Shown: positions 52,179-61,958 of the stretch, piece by piece
Layout: the number at the start of each line of letters is the position of its first letter
Position numbering within the stretch: the stretch's first letter is position 1
Assembly: GCA_002968845.1 (NCBI GenBank)
Contig: PVBG01000004.1
Coordinates: 1 to 64,000, forward strand
Direction of reading: 5' to 3'
DNA: 64,000 nt
Source of the DNA: Neorhizobium tomejilense
Lineage (GTDB): Bacteria; Pseudomonadota; Alphaproteobacteria; Rhizobiales; Rhizobiaceae
Notes under the pieces: generated by a model
What the model saw: only the letters and a program-made list of their open reading frames with translations
Database searches by the model: none
What the model was told of the DNA's origin: nothing
Position numbers and translations under genes: made by a program

Positions 52179-52448
52179 ATGACCAAGATCTTCCTATCCA
52201 CCGCTATCGCTGCTCTGCTGGCTTCGGCCACGTTCGCCGTCCCGGCACTTGCCGAGGGTGATTATTATGAAGGCGCCTCCAAGAGCGGTGCTTCTTCGCG
52301 TTCTGCCAATCCTCTGCGGGCCGACAGCACCAGGACCTTCGGCTATCCGAACCAGACCGGCCAGTCGGTGTTTGGCGAGACCACCCGCGATGATCGTCGC
52401 CCGTTCGACAGCGGCGACTATTATGAGGGCGCCAACCGTCCGAACTAA
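52179..52448 (+). CDS. Small exported protein with repeated GDYYEGA motif
   Basis: The 89-residue protein has a clear signal peptide (MTKIFLSTAIAALLASATFAVPALA), giving a mature product of about 64 residues. The mature part begins EGDYYEGASKSG and ends SGDYYEGANRPN, so the same GDYYEGA motif caps both ends, with a hydrophilic linker (ADSTRTFGYPNQTGQSVFGETTRDD) between. There are no cysteines. The ATG follows GAAGGAGAAACTG. I do not recognise the family. It sits before a response regulator/kinase pair and carries the same promoter element as the cytochrome gene at 63065, so it is probably made under control of one of these systems. Confidence 0.85.
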   Translation: MTKIFLSTAIAALLASATFAVPALAEGDYYEGASKSGASSRSANPLRADSTRTFGYPNQTGQSVFGETTRDDRRPFDSGDYYEGANRPN

Positions 52449-52704
52449 CAGCTCGCAGTTCATTCAAGGCACCGTCCGCGGCAAGGTCGCAAATATTGCC
52501 GCGGCGGCCCCTCTCCGGTCTGAATTCAGGCGGATGAGCGGGAACCAAAATTATCAATTTCGCTGCAGTCCCACCCCACCCTATCCCATCTCACGTCCGA
52601 TCCTGCGGCACGTCATGGGAGCCGGGCCTTGGGAACTTGCTAGAGAATTCGATGGAAGGGCTTGCCGATGCAATGCTATAATTTCCGGGTGTAGAGGGCA
52701 GTTC

Positions 52705-53427
52705 ATGCAGGCATCATCCCATATCGCAGTTGTCGATGATCATCAGGACATCCGGGATCTGGTCGGGAAATATCTCGGGCAGCAAGGCTATCGCATCAGC
52801 TCAGCCGACAGCGGCGCCGCCCTGCGCAAGATCCTCGAGCGGAACGCTCTTGATCTCATCATTCTCGACATCATGATGCCCGGTGAAGACGGCCTCTCGG
52901 TCTGCAGACACATACGCAGCACGACGGATGTGCCCATCATATTCCTGACCGCCATGGCGGATGATACCGACCGTATCATCGGCTTGGAATTGGGAGCGGA
53001 CGACTATGTCGTAAAGCCGTTTAATCCCAGGGAATTGCTCGCCCGCGTCCGCGCCGTCCTGCGGCGAGCAACCACCCTGCCAACGCAGCAACGCGACAAC
53101 ATCAAGGCAAAAGTCATCAAGTTCGACCAATGGCGGCTTGATGTCGGCCGGCAAGAACTGACCGACGAGGACGGCGTTGTCGTGTCCCTGAGCACCGTGG
53201 AATTCCGTCTGCTCAAAGCTTTTCTCGAACATCCCGGGTTTGTTCTCACGCGCGACCAACTCCTCGACCTGACTGCCGGCAAAGCCGCGGAGATCTTCGA
53301 CCGCAGCATCGACCACCAGGTCAGCCGCTTGCGCAAGAAGATCGAGGCCGATCCCAAGAACCCGACAATCATCAAGACCCATTGGGGCGGCGGCTACAGT
53401 CTTTCCACCGATGTGGTGCTGCAATGA
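52705..53427 (+). CDS. OmpR-family response regulator (copy 1 of a paralogous pair)
   Basis: The 240-residue protein has a receiver domain with DDH near residue 11, phosphorylated Asp55 in LIILDIMMPGEDG and Lys in YVVKPFNPRE, then a winged helix domain ending THWGGGYSLSTDVVLQ. It is visibly close to the regulator at 61955-62674, with many shared blocks such as MMPGEDGLSVCR and FDRSID. The kinase gene overlaps it by 4 nt (ATGA). Several longer in-frame starts upstream lie outside the receiver domain and are not used. The 256-bp gap before it shows no gene. Confidence 0.92.
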   Translation: MQASSHIAVVDDHQDIRDLVGKYLGQQGYRISSADSGAALRKILERNALDLIILDIMMPGEDGLSVCRHIRSTTDVPIIFLTAMADDTDRIIGLELGADDYVVKPFNPRELLARVRAVLRRATTLPTQQRDNIKAKVIKFDQWRLDVGRQELTDEDGVVVSLSTVEFRLLKAFLEHPGFVLTRDQLLDLTAGKAAEIFDRSIDHQVSRLRKKIEADPKNPTIIKTHWGGGYSLSTDVVLQ

Positions 53428-54908
53428 TACGGTTTTGGACAAGAAGTCTCGCTGCGCAGTTCATCGGTTTCATGCTCCTCGCGCTCGCGTGTTCCCAGGC
53501 ACTGTCGTTCCTGATCTCCTGGGATGAACGCGACAAGGCGCTCAAGGCAGTATCAAAAAGCGAGTTCTTCAGCCGCACGGCGACCATTACCAGGCTCATG
53601 GAGTCGATTCCGCTCAATCTGAGGCATGACGTCCTCGCCGCCAGCGAAACCAGCTATGCCCGGTTCTGGCTGAGCGAGCAGGCTCCAGATGACCCCGATG
53701 CCTGGCGGGGTCGTGCCGTCGAGGAGCTTGCACGTCCCCTGCCGAACCTCCCGAATTTTCCGCCAGAATGGCGCGTTCAGCCGGCAGCCATCGACAGGCC
53801 GGAGGAGCGCAGGAGGATTGTTGCGAAAAACGCCGGCGAGGCCTGGGTCACGCCCGCCTCTGGTTTGTGGAGTCTCCCACAGCCGGCGAAGTTCGCCTAT
53901 ATCGGCCAGTGGGACGGGTTTGGTCTTGCGGTCCAGCTTCAAGACGGGCGGTGGCTGAACTCCGCCTATTACAAAGTCATTCCCAACAACTGGTGGACTT
54001 CACAATCCCTCTTCACTTTGTCGATAACGGCTCTTGTCCTCTCGGTCATCGGGGTTTTGACGGCAAACCGTATCGCAAGACCGCTTCGACGGCTTGCCGT
54101 GTCGGCGGAGGCTTTAGGCCGCGGAGAGTCTCTCCCGCCCCTGCCGGAGGAAGGGCCCGACGATATCCGACGGACCGCAGAGGCATTTAACCGGATGCAG
54201 CAGAGCCTTCACCGCTTCGTGGAAGACCGGACCCGGATGCTGGCCGCAATCGGCCATGACCTGCGTACTCCACTGACATCCTTGCGTTTGCGCGCCGAGT
54301 TTGTCGGGGATCCGGAACTTCAGCAGAAGATGCTGGTCACGATCGACGAGATCCAGGTCATGACCGAGGCGACGATCGCTTTCGCAAAGGGCGAGGCGAC
54401 GGTCGAGGAAACAAAAACGGTGAACCTCAACGCATTGGTGGAGAGCCTGTGTGCCGATCTGGAAGAAATGGGCCAAAGGGTTGAGTATGTCGAAAGCAGG
54501 AAGATAACCTACAGGTGCCGCCCCGATGGGCTACGCCGCGCTGTCCGTAATCTCATCGAAAACGCGATCCGCTATGGCGGGCAGGCCAAGGTCTTCGTGC
54601 ACCAATCGCCATCGGCGACTGAAATCGTCGTGGAGGATCCCGGCCCCGGCATCCCTGATGCGATGCGCGAGAAGGTCTTCTCTCCCTTCTTCCGCCTGGA
54701 GAAGTCTCGCAACCGCGAAACGGGCGGTGTCGGTCTGGGCTTGTCAATTGCAAGAGCGATCGTTCGCCACCATGGCGGGGATATCGTTCTTGCCTCGAAC
54801 AATCCGGGCTTGAGAGCCTCGATCTCTCTTCCCGTCATAGAGCGACCCGAACTGTCACCGGCGGCTCGACGGCCGCGAGAAAAAATCGCCGCCCAATGGA
54901 CGCTCTAG
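53424..54908 (+). CDS. Sensor histidine kinase (copy 1 of a paralogous pair)
   Basis: The 494-residue kinase has a first membrane helix (SLAAQFIGFMLLALACSQALSFLISW), a periplasmic domain of about 150 residues, a second helix (LFTLSITALVLSVIGVLTA), a HAMP domain, an H box with His278 in IGHDLRTPLTSLRLRAEF and an ATPase domain (NLIENAIRYG, EDPGPGIP, GVGLGLSIARAIV). Long blocks are shared with the kinase at 60420-61958, for example YRCRPDGLRRAVRN. The signal is unknown; the periplasmic domain has no motif I recognise. Confidence 0.92.
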   Translation: MIRFWTRSLAAQFIGFMLLALACSQALSFLISWDERDKALKAVSKSEFFSRTATITRLMESIPLNLRHDVLAASETSYARFWLSEQAPDDPDAWRGRAVEELARPLPNLPNFPPEWRVQPAAIDRPEERRRIVAKNAGEAWVTPASGLWSLPQPAKFAYIGQWDGFGLAVQLQDGRWLNSAYYKVIPNNWWTSQSLFTLSITALVLSVIGVLTANRIARPLRRLAVSAEALGRGESLPPLPEEGPDDIRRTAEAFNRMQQSLHRFVEDRTRMLAAIGHDLRTPLTSLRLRAEFVGDPELQQKMLVTIDEIQVMTEATIAFAKGEATVEETKTVNLNALVESLCADLEEMGQRVEYVESRKITYRCRPDGLRRAVRNLIENAIRYGGQAKVFVHQSPSATEIVVEDPGPGIPDAMREKVFSPFFRLEKSRNRETGGVGLGLSIARAIVRHHGGDIVLASNNPGLRASISLPVIERPELSPAARRPREKIAAQWTL

Positions 54909-54994
54909 TTTTTGCCTAGCGGACGAATATCAATATCGACGATCGAAACGAGTCGCTCAAGCCCGATGGTTTCCCGCAACCCTCGTCGAGGAGA

Positions 54995-55020
54995 ACTTTC
55001 CGCCGTCACCGGCGGAAAGT
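54995..55020. terminator. Hairpin between convergent kinase and ABC binding protein genes
   Basis: An 11-bp perfect stem (ACTTTCCGCCG with CGGCGGAAAGT) closes a TCAC loop in the 125-bp convergent gap. It lacks a T run but is placed to end both messages. Confidence 0.55.
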
Positions 55021-55033
55021 GAAGGCCTAACGA

Positions 55034-56011
55034 TCAGGCGCTGGTGAAGAGATCGCCTGTATAGAATTGTGCCGGTGGCAGCGGCTCCTTGATGGTGCCG
55101 AACTCCTGGAACATCTTGTTGAATTCCGTCAGCCACTTATCGACGGTGCCGTCTTTCGTGAAGGCGTCCAGTTCCTTGCTCGTCAGCATCTTGCGGCTGC
55201 GCGCCACCTTCTCGGTCACCTCCACTGGAGCGTTGAGGAATGCGGTGGTGATCTGGATGGATCGATCGAGGTTTGCGACGCGATAGTCCATTGCCTTCTT
55301 CATGACACGCAGGAATTTCCTCACGAGATCCGGGTTCTGCTGGACGATCTCATTGCGGGCGACGAAGGTGTTGATGAACGAGGTCTGCGGGTAGAAATCC
55401 TGGTTCGAAGCCAGCTCCTTCATATCCGGCACGCGCGGCTTGATCGTATCGATCAGCGGATACCAGATGCCGGCCCCGTCGATTTGCTTGGAAGTGAAGG
55501 CGGCAACCACCGTGGACGGATCCATGGGCACGACCTGGATGTCGCCTATGGTCATGCCGGCCTTGGTCAGCGCCATCCGGAGTATCATGTCGCCGGACGT
55601 GCCCTGCGGGACGCCAACCTTTTTGGCCTTCAGATCCGCGATCGAGGCAATCCCGCCCTGGACGATGACGCGGTCGGAGAAGCCTATATCGTTGACGCCG
55701 ATCACCTTGGCCCGACCGCTGGCGGGCAGCCAGAGTGCGCCGGGCCCGATCGTGCCAAAATTCAGGCTGCCGGCGCCCATCGCCTGGATCTGGATCGGGC
55801 CGTTGGTGAAAACCTTGACGGATGGCGTGATGCCTTCCGCTTCCCAGAGTTTCTGGTCCTGCGCGATCGCCAGGACACTGGCATTCGGAAAGTCGGCAAT
55901 ATATCCGATGGTCATGTCGGCAGATTGGGCGCTTGCCTTTCCTCCGATGGAAAAAGCGCTCGCGGCGGCAAAGGCCGCCGTCGTCCTCACCAGGGTTCGT
56001 CTCGTCAGCAT
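55034..56011 (-). CDS. ABC transporter substrate-binding protein (SsuA/TauA/NMT1-like)
   Basis: The 325-residue protein has a twin-arginine-like signal (LTRRTLVRTTAAFAAASAFSIGGKASA) and the SsuA/TauA-type core: IGYIADFPNASVLAIAQDQKLWEAEGI, NFGTIGPGALWLPASGRAKV and KKVGVPQGTSGDMILRMALTKAGM. It binds a sulfonate, nitrate or similar anion in the periplasm. An ATG two codons upstream (56017) is too close to the AAGGAGG site, so 56011 is preferred. It ends the operon led by the sulfatase gene, which makes a sulfate ester or a breakdown product the likely ligand. Confidence 0.9.
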   Translation of the reverse strand: MLTRRTLVRTTAAFAAASAFSIGGKASAQSADMTIGYIADFPNASVLAIAQDQKLWEAEGITPSVKVFTNGPIQIQAMGAGSLNFGTIGPGALWLPASGRAKVIGVNDIGFSDRVIVQGGIASIADLKAKKVGVPQGTSGDMILRMALTKAGMTIGDIQVVPMDPSTVVAAFTSKQIDGAGIWYPLIDTIKPRVPDMKELASNQDFYPQTSFINTFVARNEIVQQNPDLVRKFLRVMKKAMDYRVANLDRSIQITTAFLNAPVEVTEKVARSRKMLTSKELDAFTKDGTVDKWLTEFNKMFQEFGTIKEPLPPAQFYTGDLFTSA

Positions 56012-56052
56012 GTTCATCTCCTCCTTGTAACAGCCGATAGTGATTGCAGGTT

Positions 56053-56823
56053 TCAGGCCGCGGCCGGGTGGTAGACCGACCGCCATACCTCGTTGCGCAA
56101 AGCCGTGAATTCCGGCGAAAGGCGCATCTCCTCGGTGCGCGGATAGGGCAGATCGACCGGAATGATCCTGTGAAGCCGGCCGGGCCTGGCGGCCATGACG
56201 ACGACGCGGCTCGCGAGATAGACCGCCTCGTCTACATCGTGGGTGATGAACATCACCGTACGCCGCTCCTTGCTCCAGGTGGCCAGTAGCTGGCCCTGAA
56301 GCTGCACGCGGGTCAAAGCATCCAGTGCGCCGAATGGCTCGTCCATGAGCAAGATCTTCGGATTGACGGCATAGGCGCGGGCAATGGCGCATCGTTGCTT
56401 CATGCCGCCGGACAATGTCTTCGGAAGCGAATCGGCAAAATCGGAGAGCCCGACGAGGTCCACAAATCGGTCCGCGATCCTGCTGCGGTCCGCCTTCGGG
56501 TATCTGGCAATCTTCAACCCGAACTCGACGTTCTCGCGGACCGTCAGCCAGGGGAAAAGCGCATATTGCTGGAAGATCACGCCCCGCTCGGGACCGGGTC
56601 CCTTGACCGGCACACTATCGACCAGGACCTGCCCTGAAGACGGACCTGTGAGGCCTGCGGCAATGTTCATGGCGGTCGACTTGCCGCAGCCCGATGGCCC
56701 GACCACCGTGATGAACTCCCCGTCTTCGATGTCCAGGTTGAGACCTTGGAGCGCGTTGAAGGACGTCTGCCCGGCGATGATGAACGTCTTGGAGACGTTC
56801 TGGAACGAGATTTTGATGCTCAT
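56053..56823 (-). CDS. ABC transporter ATP-binding protein (SsuB/TauB-like)
   Basis: The 256-residue ATPase has Walker [11 protein letters not shown] loop [12 protein letters not shown], signature LSGGMKQR, Walker [17 protein letters not shown] and the H loop [11 protein letters not shown], the pattern of nitrate/sulfonate/taurine importers. The start overlaps the permease stop by 4 nt. Confidence 0.93.
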   Translation of the reverse strand: MSIKISFQNVSKTFIIAGQTSFNALQGLNLDIEDGEFITVVGPSGCGKSTAMNIAAGLTGPSSGQVLVDSVPVKGPGPERGVIFQQYALFPWLTVRENVEFGLKIARYPKADRSRIADRFVDLVGLSDFADSLPKTLSGGMKQRCAIARAYAVNPKILLMDEPFGALDALTRVQLQGQLLATWSKERRTVMFITHDVDEAVYLASRVVVMAARPGRLHRIIPVDLPYPRTEEMRLSPEFTALRNEVWRSVYHPAAA

Positions 56824-57632
56824 AGCTTTTCCTGCCATGCGGTCAGAACGCCATCGAATGCGATGACGATGCGGTCCATGATGAGACCGAGCACGCCGAT
56901 CGCGATGAGACTGACGAAGATTGTCGGAAGATCGTAATAGAGCTGCGCCTGCTGCATGCGGAAACCGAGGCCAGACTGCGCAGCAATCAGCTCCGCCGCC
57001 ACGACGGTCGCCCATGACGAACCGAGGCCGACGCGGACGCCGACCATGATATAGGGCAGCGATGCCGGGACGATGACCCGCCGGAAGATGGTGAAGTCGT
57101 TGGCACCGAGCACACGCGCGGCATTGATCAGCGTCTTGTCGACGTTGACGACACCTTGATATGTCGCGACAACGCTCGACAGGAAAGACGCCAGGAAAAT
57201 GACGAAGATCTTGGGAGTTTCGTCAATGCCCATGGTGACGATCGCCAGGGGAATGATGGCAAGCGGCGGGATCGTCCGAAAGAACTGGACATAGGGTTCG
57301 ATGATGCCGCGGGCGATGCGGTACCAGCCCATCAGGAAACCGACCGGGATTGCTACCGCAATGCCGAACGCAAAACCGGTAAAAACGCGTCCGAGGCTCG
57401 CCAGGGCGTCGGTCCACAGGAGGCCGCTCTTCGCCTGGATCACCGCCTGCTTGGCGACAGCGAGCGGCGTCGGCAGGCCGACGATGCCTTGCGCCGTTAC
57501 GGTCGCCCAGACCAGAACACCGAAGATGACTGCGGCGAAATTGATCGCCAGCATGCCCATCGGGTGCGACAGCAAAGAGCGCCGCGGAGCTCGTTCGGGC
57601 TTTTCCTCAACCGTTGAAATTGACAAGGTCAT
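56820..57632 (-). CDS. ABC transporter permease (SsuC/TauC-like)
   Basis: The 270-residue membrane protein has about six helices and the family coupling loop ([47 protein letters not shown]), with [24 protein letters not shown] before it. It forms the membrane channel for the SsuA-like binding protein. It starts 43 bp after the sulfatase stop. Confidence 0.92.
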   Translation of the reverse strand: MTLSISTVEEKPERAPRRSLLSHPMGMLAINFAAVIFGVLVWATVTAQGIVGLPTPLAVAKQAVIQAKSGLLWTDALASLGRVFTGFAFGIAVAIPVGFLMGWYRIARGIIEPYVQFFRTIPPLAIIPLAIVTMGIDETPKIFVIFLASFLSSVVATYQGVVNVDKTLINAARVLGANDFTIFRRVIVPASLPYIMVGVRVGLGSSWATVVAAELIAAQSGLGFRMQQAQLYYDLPTIFVSLIAIGVLGLIMDRIVIAFDGVLTAWQEKL

Positions 57633-57675
57633 GCCTCCCTCGCGAAAACTTGCCGGCTCTGCTGAGATTGGTGGT

Positions 57676-59112
57676 TCATCGCATCCCCACCGTGACGTCG
57701 CGTGTCTTGAAATTCGATTCGATCAACCAGTCGCGCATCACATCCAAAAGTTCGCGCTTCTGCTCGACACAGCCTGGATCGTTCCAGAGGTTCTTCACTT
57801 CCTTCGGATCGTTTTCGAGGTCGAAGAGCTGCCCGTCGCTTGAGCCCTTGAAGTGAACGAGCTTCCACCGGTCGCTTCTGACACCGGTCATGAACTCGAC
57901 ACCGCCTGCCATCGCCACGTCGCCGATCTGCTCGCAGAACACATGGGAGCGCGGCTTCCAGTCCTCGCCCTCCAGTGCAGGCTTCAGGCTTTGCGCTTCG
58001 AAGGATATCGGCGGCGTGATGCCGGCATATTCCAGGATCGTCGGGCCGAGGTCGAAGAGCTGGCATAGCCCATCCACGGTGCGACCGCCCTCGAACCGGT
58101 TCGCCGTCGACCAGATGATGGTCGGCACGCGGGTGACTATGTCGTACATCGACCACTTTTGAATCAGCCCGTGTTCGCCGAGGCATTCGCCATGGTCGGA
58201 GGTGAAGATAACGATCGCATCCTCCAGATAGCCGCGCGCTTCGAGCGCTTCGAGCAACTCGCCGACCTTTTCATCGATCAGGGTGACATTGCCAAGATAA
58301 TGCGCCCACAGCCGCTGCATCTGGTCTTCTCTCGGATCAAGGCTCCAGACGACGGAGTCATGATCAACCTCGACGTCGTGCTGGCGTTTTTCCTTCAGCT
58401 CCTGGTGAAGCGAATCCAGCTCTTCCCTGGTCGGCTTCGGCAGCGGCAGGTCGTTACGCTTCAAATAGGGCTCTACATAACGAGCAGGAGGATCGAACGG
58501 CGGATGGGGGCCTGGAAAACCGACCTGAAGGAAAAGCGGCTCAGTCGGCGGATAGGTATTGACCCACCACTTCGCCATATTGCCGACGAAGGCATCGGAA
58601 TGCAGCGCCTCAGGCAGTTCCCATTCAAAGCAGCCCAACCGGTCGCGGTAATCCTCGAGCTCACGGTAACGTTCGCGCTGCTGCTTGACGAGGCCGTTGG
58701 CCGCAAGCGCCTTGTCCCATTCGTCGAAATACCAGCGGCCTTCCATGTAGCGGTCCTTGTTTTCCACGACATAGCGCTCATGGAAACCGGAATCCGAATT
58801 GTAGGGAATCGTATGCATCTTGCCGACGTTGACGCAACGATAGCCCGCATCGCGGAGCTGCTCGACCCAGGTATGCTGCCATTTCTGGCCGTTCGCCAGA
58901 ACACCCGTCGTATGCGGATAATAACCGGTGAACAGGCTCGCGCGAGACGGAACGCAGCTCGGTGCAGTGATGTGGCAATTGGTGAGCGCCACGCCCTTCT
59001 CGACGAGCGCGTCGATATTCGGCGTCACGGCATAGGGGTATCCGAGCGCAGCGATCGAGTCGTAGCGCTGCTGGTCCGTCATAATCAGAATGATGTTTGG
59101 CTTTTCAGCCAT
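57676..59112 (-). CDS. Sulfatase (formylglycine-dependent)
   Basis: The 478-residue enzyme begins [17 protein letters not shown], with metal-binding Asp13, and has the sulfatase signature [20 protein letters not shown] (about 51-70), where Cys53 would be converted to formylglycine. A second metal-binding motif, [14 protein letters not shown], follows. It cleaves sulfate esters, or possibly phosphonate or phosphate esters. There is no signal peptide, so it should be cytoplasmic. It is first in an operon with an SsuABC-type importer, and a divergent LacI regulator gene faces it. The natural substrate is unknown. Confidence 0.93.
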   Translation of the reverse strand: MAEKPNIILIMTDQQRYDSIAALGYPYAVTPNIDALVEKGVALTNCHITAPSCVPSRASLFTGYYPHTTGVLANGQKWQHTWVEQLRDAGYRCVNVGKMHTIPYNSDSGFHERYVVENKDRYMEGRWYFDEWDKALAANGLVKQQRERYRELEDYRDRLGCFEWELPEALHSDAFVGNMAKWWVNTYPPTEPLFLQVGFPGPHPPFDPPARYVEPYLKRNDLPLPKPTREELDSLHQELKEKRQHDVEVDHDSVVWSLDPREDQMQRLWAHYLGNVTLIDEKVGELLEALEARGYLEDAIVIFTSDHGECLGEHGLIQKWSMYDIVTRVPTIIWSTANRFEGGRTVDGLCQLFDLGPTILEYAGITPPISFEAQSLKPALEGEDWKPRSHVFCEQIGDVAMAGGVEFMTGVRSDRWKLVHFKGSSDGQLFDLENDPKEVKNLWNDPGCVEQKRELLDVMRDWLIESNFKTRDVTVGMR

Positions 59113-59222
59113 GTGCCCTGCCTCCGCCTCGCCAATTGTCGACCGTGCCGTCGTTTTCCATCCAAAGAAAACGCCAGTGTTCGGTCTTTCGCTTGCCTCT
59201 CCTTCAAAACGATGGCATAAAG

Positions 59223-59237
59223 TTACCGTTAACGCAA
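59223..59237. promoter_or_regulatory. Candidate LacI operator around CGTTAACG
   Basis: The 8-bp palindrome CGTTAACG (59227-59234) sits in a longer partly symmetric site, TTACCGTTAACGCAA, in the 154-bp gap between the divergent sulfatase and lacI genes. A central palindrome of this size is normal for LacI-family operators. Confidence 0.55.
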
Positions 59238-59266
59238 CGATCACTCACAGGATTTTTTAAAGCCGA

Positions 59267-60316
59267 ATGACAGTGGACCTTTCCGAGGGTGCGGGGCGCA
59301 CCGTCCCGACCCTTGCTTCGATCGCCGAGCGTGTGGGCGTTTCGGTCAACACCGTCTCGCGCGCGCTGCGCGCTCCAAACACGGTCCGGATCGAACTACG
59401 CCGCCGGATCAATGCCGCCATGGAAGAGCTGAACTACGTGCCGAACCGGCTTGCCGGCGGGCTTTCCGGGACGCGATCGGACATTGTCGGGGTCGTGGTA
59501 ACCTCGCTCTACTACTCGGAATTCGCCAACATCATCGACTCTCTGCAATTGGCGTTGCTGGAGCATGACCTGCAGGTCATGCTCGCCAATACCAGGTACA
59601 ATGCCGACCAGGAGCTGCGGCTCGTCCGCTCCATCCTGAGCTGGCGCCCGGCGGCGGTTGCCATCATCGGCGTCGATCATCCCCCGAAAGTCGTCGAGCT
59701 TCTCAAGGCAGCCGGCATCCCGATTGTCGAGATGTGGGACACGGGCGGAGACGTGATCGATACTGCTGTCGGTTTCGACCACGCAAGCGTCGGGGCGGCC
59801 CAGGCCAACCATCTGATAGCTCAAGGATATAGGCGCTTGGCCTTCGTCGGCAGTGTCCGCGAAAACGATAAACGCGCCCAGAAGCGCCTGAGCGGGCTGG
59901 AAGCCGCAGCAACCAAGGCCTCGCTCCCCGACGTCGTCAAGCATACGGCGCAGCAGGGCGGCAATCCGGAACTCGGAGAGCGGCTCGCGACCGAGCTTCT
60001 GCAAAGCCATCCGGAGATCGATGCGATCGCCTGCAACAGCGATGTGGTTGCGTTCGGCGTGCTGCGCGCGCTCAGGAAACTCGGCCGGCGCGTACCCGAA
60101 GACATCGGTGTCATCGCATTCGGCGACAACGAGGCGGCGAGCTGCGTCAGCCCTTCGCTGACGACAGTTCGCCCCGACCGCGAGCGCATCGGCAAACTGA
60201 CGGCCGAGGCGATCGTCTCGCGGATCAATGACGTCACGCCTTATACGACACTTGTGGAATGGGAACTTATTGCCCGGGAAAGCACGTCTCGTATGCCCCC
60301 GCCATCGCCGTCTTGA
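59267..60316 (+). CDS. LacI family transcriptional regulator
   Basis: The 349-residue protein has the LacI DNA-binding domain (TLASIAERVGVSVNTVSRALRAPNTVRIELRRRINAAMEELNYVPNRLAGGL, about 14-65) and a periplasmic-binding-protein-like effector domain (DIVGVVVTSLYYSEFANIIDSLQLAL to the GVIAFGDNEAA and SLTTVRPDRERIG segments). It is of the GntR/gluconate-regulator-like branch. Divergent to the sulfatase operon, it probably represses that operon and itself until an organic ligand is present, which suggests the sulfatase system serves a carbon source as much as sulfur. Confidence 0.9.
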   Translation: MTVDLSEGAGRTVPTLASIAERVGVSVNTVSRALRAPNTVRIELRRRINAAMEELNYVPNRLAGGLSGTRSDIVGVVVTSLYYSEFANIIDSLQLALLEHDLQVMLANTRYNADQELRLVRSILSWRPAAVAIIGVDHPPKVVELLKAAGIPIVEMWDTGGDVIDTAVGFDHASVGAAQANHLIAQGYRRLAFVGSVRENDKRAQKRLSGLEAAATKASLPDVVKHTAQQGGNPELGERLATELLQSHPEIDAIACNSDVVAFGVLRALRKLGRRVPEDIGVIAFGDNEAASCVSPSLTTVRPDRERIGKLTAEAIVSRINDVTPYTTLVEWELIARESTSRMPPPSPS

Positions 60317-60419
60317 TGCAGCACCCAGCGGCGCAAGCGGAGTTACGGATCAATCCCGCCAGCGCCGCCCAAGAGCTTGGGAACACCAGATCCTGCATCT
60401 GCAACGGTCTCGTGCGGGA

Positions 60420-61958
60420 CTAAGCGGACCGCCGTGACGGAGAAGCAATTTTACCGGGTATTCCCGCGGTTTGCGAAGAAGCCGGCGTTCGCGTCAGTTT
60501 CCACCCGCGGCCTTGGTGAAGGGGTACCGGATCGACTATTCCTTCTCGCGGAAGGGAGATGATCGTCTGCATTCCCCTTTCACCGCAGAGGAAAGAAATG
60601 TCGCCGCCATGTTGCCGCACGATGGCGCGGGCGATCGACAGCCCCAGGCCGATACCGCCCGTATCCTTGTTCCGCGATGCTTCAAGACGGAAGAACGGAG
60701 CAAAAACCTTTTCCCTCATGGCCTCGGGTATCCCCGGTCCGCGGTCCTCGACAACGATATCGACTGTGGTTGCCGTGTGCCGGATGAAGACCTTGGCCTC
60801 GCTGCCATATCGGACGGCATTCTCCACGACGTTTCGGACCGCACGGCGGAGCCCATCCGGCCGACAGCGATAAGGCGTCTGTTCCGCCTCCAGGTAATTG
60901 ACCGGATGTCCAAGGTCCGACTGGTCGTCGCAGATACTGCCGATAAGAGCATCGAGTTCGATGTCACGGGTTTCTTCTACCGTCGATTCCCCGCGCGCAA
61001 ACGCAATGGCGGCTTCCGTCATCGCCTGGATTTCGTCAATGGTAGACAGCATCTTCTGTTGTGTTTCCTGATCCTTGACGAATTCTGCTCTCAAACGAAG
61101 CGAGGTCAGCGGCGTTCGCAAATCGTGGCCGATCGCCGCAAGCATTTTGGTCCGGTCTTCGACAAAACGGTGGAGGCGGCTTTGCATCCTGTTGAAGGCT
61201 TCCGCCGTGCGCCGGATCTCTTCCGGCCCTCCCTCGGGAATAGGCGGAAGGTTTTCTCCCCGCCCAAGCGCCTCCGCCGACCGCGCGAGATTGCGCAAGG
61301 GGCGGGAAATGCGGCTTGCAATGAAGATCCCGATCAACGCCAGGATCAGCGCTGTCAATCCGACCGAGGTCAGCGACTTGGAATTCCACCATCGGCCGGT
61401 GTTTTCCTGGTACGAAGCAAAATTCAGCCAGCGTCCGTCGCCAAGCTGGACCGCAAGACCAAACCCTCTGCGCCGGTCGAAATAGGTGAATTTCGCGGGT
61501 TGCGGCAGGTTCCACAGGATCGGCGGCGGGCTCGCCCATTCCTCGTCCGTATTTTCACGCGCGACTTCCTTCGGATCGGGCAATTGCGGCTTGGAGGGAG
61601 CCGTCCAGTCAACCTGCTTTGAAAGATCGACGAAGTTTTCGAGTTGGCGGGAAAGCTGACCCACCGCCTGCAGGCGCCAGGCGCTGGCTTTCTCGGGTTC
61701 CTGGTCTGTCAGCCAGATTTTCGAGTAGTTGGTTTCGCTGGCGTAAAGAGCCTGCGCGCGGATCTGCGGGGGTATCAACTCGACCAACCGGGTTATGGAC
61801 GCGCCCCGGCTGAAGAATTCGCTTTTCGCCGCGGCTCTCAACGCCATTGTGCGCTCGTCCCACGAGATCAGAAAAGCCAGCGCCTGCGAGATGATCAGGG
61901 CGGCAAGCATCAGTCCTATGAACTGCGCCGCCAGGCTTTTTTTCCAGAGCTTGATCAT
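60420..61958 (-). CDS. Sensor histidine kinase (copy 2 of a paralogous pair)
   Basis: The 512-residue kinase has the same layout as the copy at 53424-54908: first helix SLAAQFIGLMLAALIISQALAFLISW, a periplasmic domain of about 165 residues, second helix LTSVGLTALILALIGIFIA, HAMP domain, H box IGHDLRTPLTSLRLRAEF and ATPase domain (NVVENAVRYG, EDRGPGIP, GIGLGLSIARAIV). The periplasmic parts share short blocks such as WNLPQPAKF but differ more, which suggests different or shifted signals. Its ATG overlaps the response regulator stop (ATGA). Confidence 0.92.
   Translation of the reverse strand: MIKLWKKSLAAQFIGLMLAALIISQALAFLISWDERTMALRAAAKSEFFSRGASITRLVELIPPQIRAQALYASETNYSKIWLTDQEPEKASAWRLQAVGQLSRQLENFVDLSKQVDWTAPSKPQLPDPKEVARENTDEEWASPPPILWNLPQPAKFTYFDRRRGFGLAVQLGDGRWLNFASYQENTGRWWNSKSLTSVGLTALILALIGIFIASRISRPLRNLARSAEALGRGENLPPIPEGGPEEIRRTAEAFNRMQSRLHRFVEDRTKMLAAIGHDLRTPLTSLRLRAEFVKDQETQQKMLSTIDEIQAMTEAAIAFARGESTVEETRDIELDALIGSICDDQSDLGHPVNYLEAEQTPYRCRPDGLRRAVRNVVENAVRYGSEAKVFIRHTATTVDIVVEDRGPGIPEAMREKVFAPFFRLEASRNKDTGGIGLGLSIARAIVRQHGGDISFLCGERGMQTIISLPREGIVDPVPLHQGRGWKLTRTPASSQTAGIPGKIASPSRRSA

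Noticed and set aside
60317..60419. Possible terminator between lacI and the convergent kinase gene
   Set aside because: No stem longer than a few base pairs could be found in this stretch.
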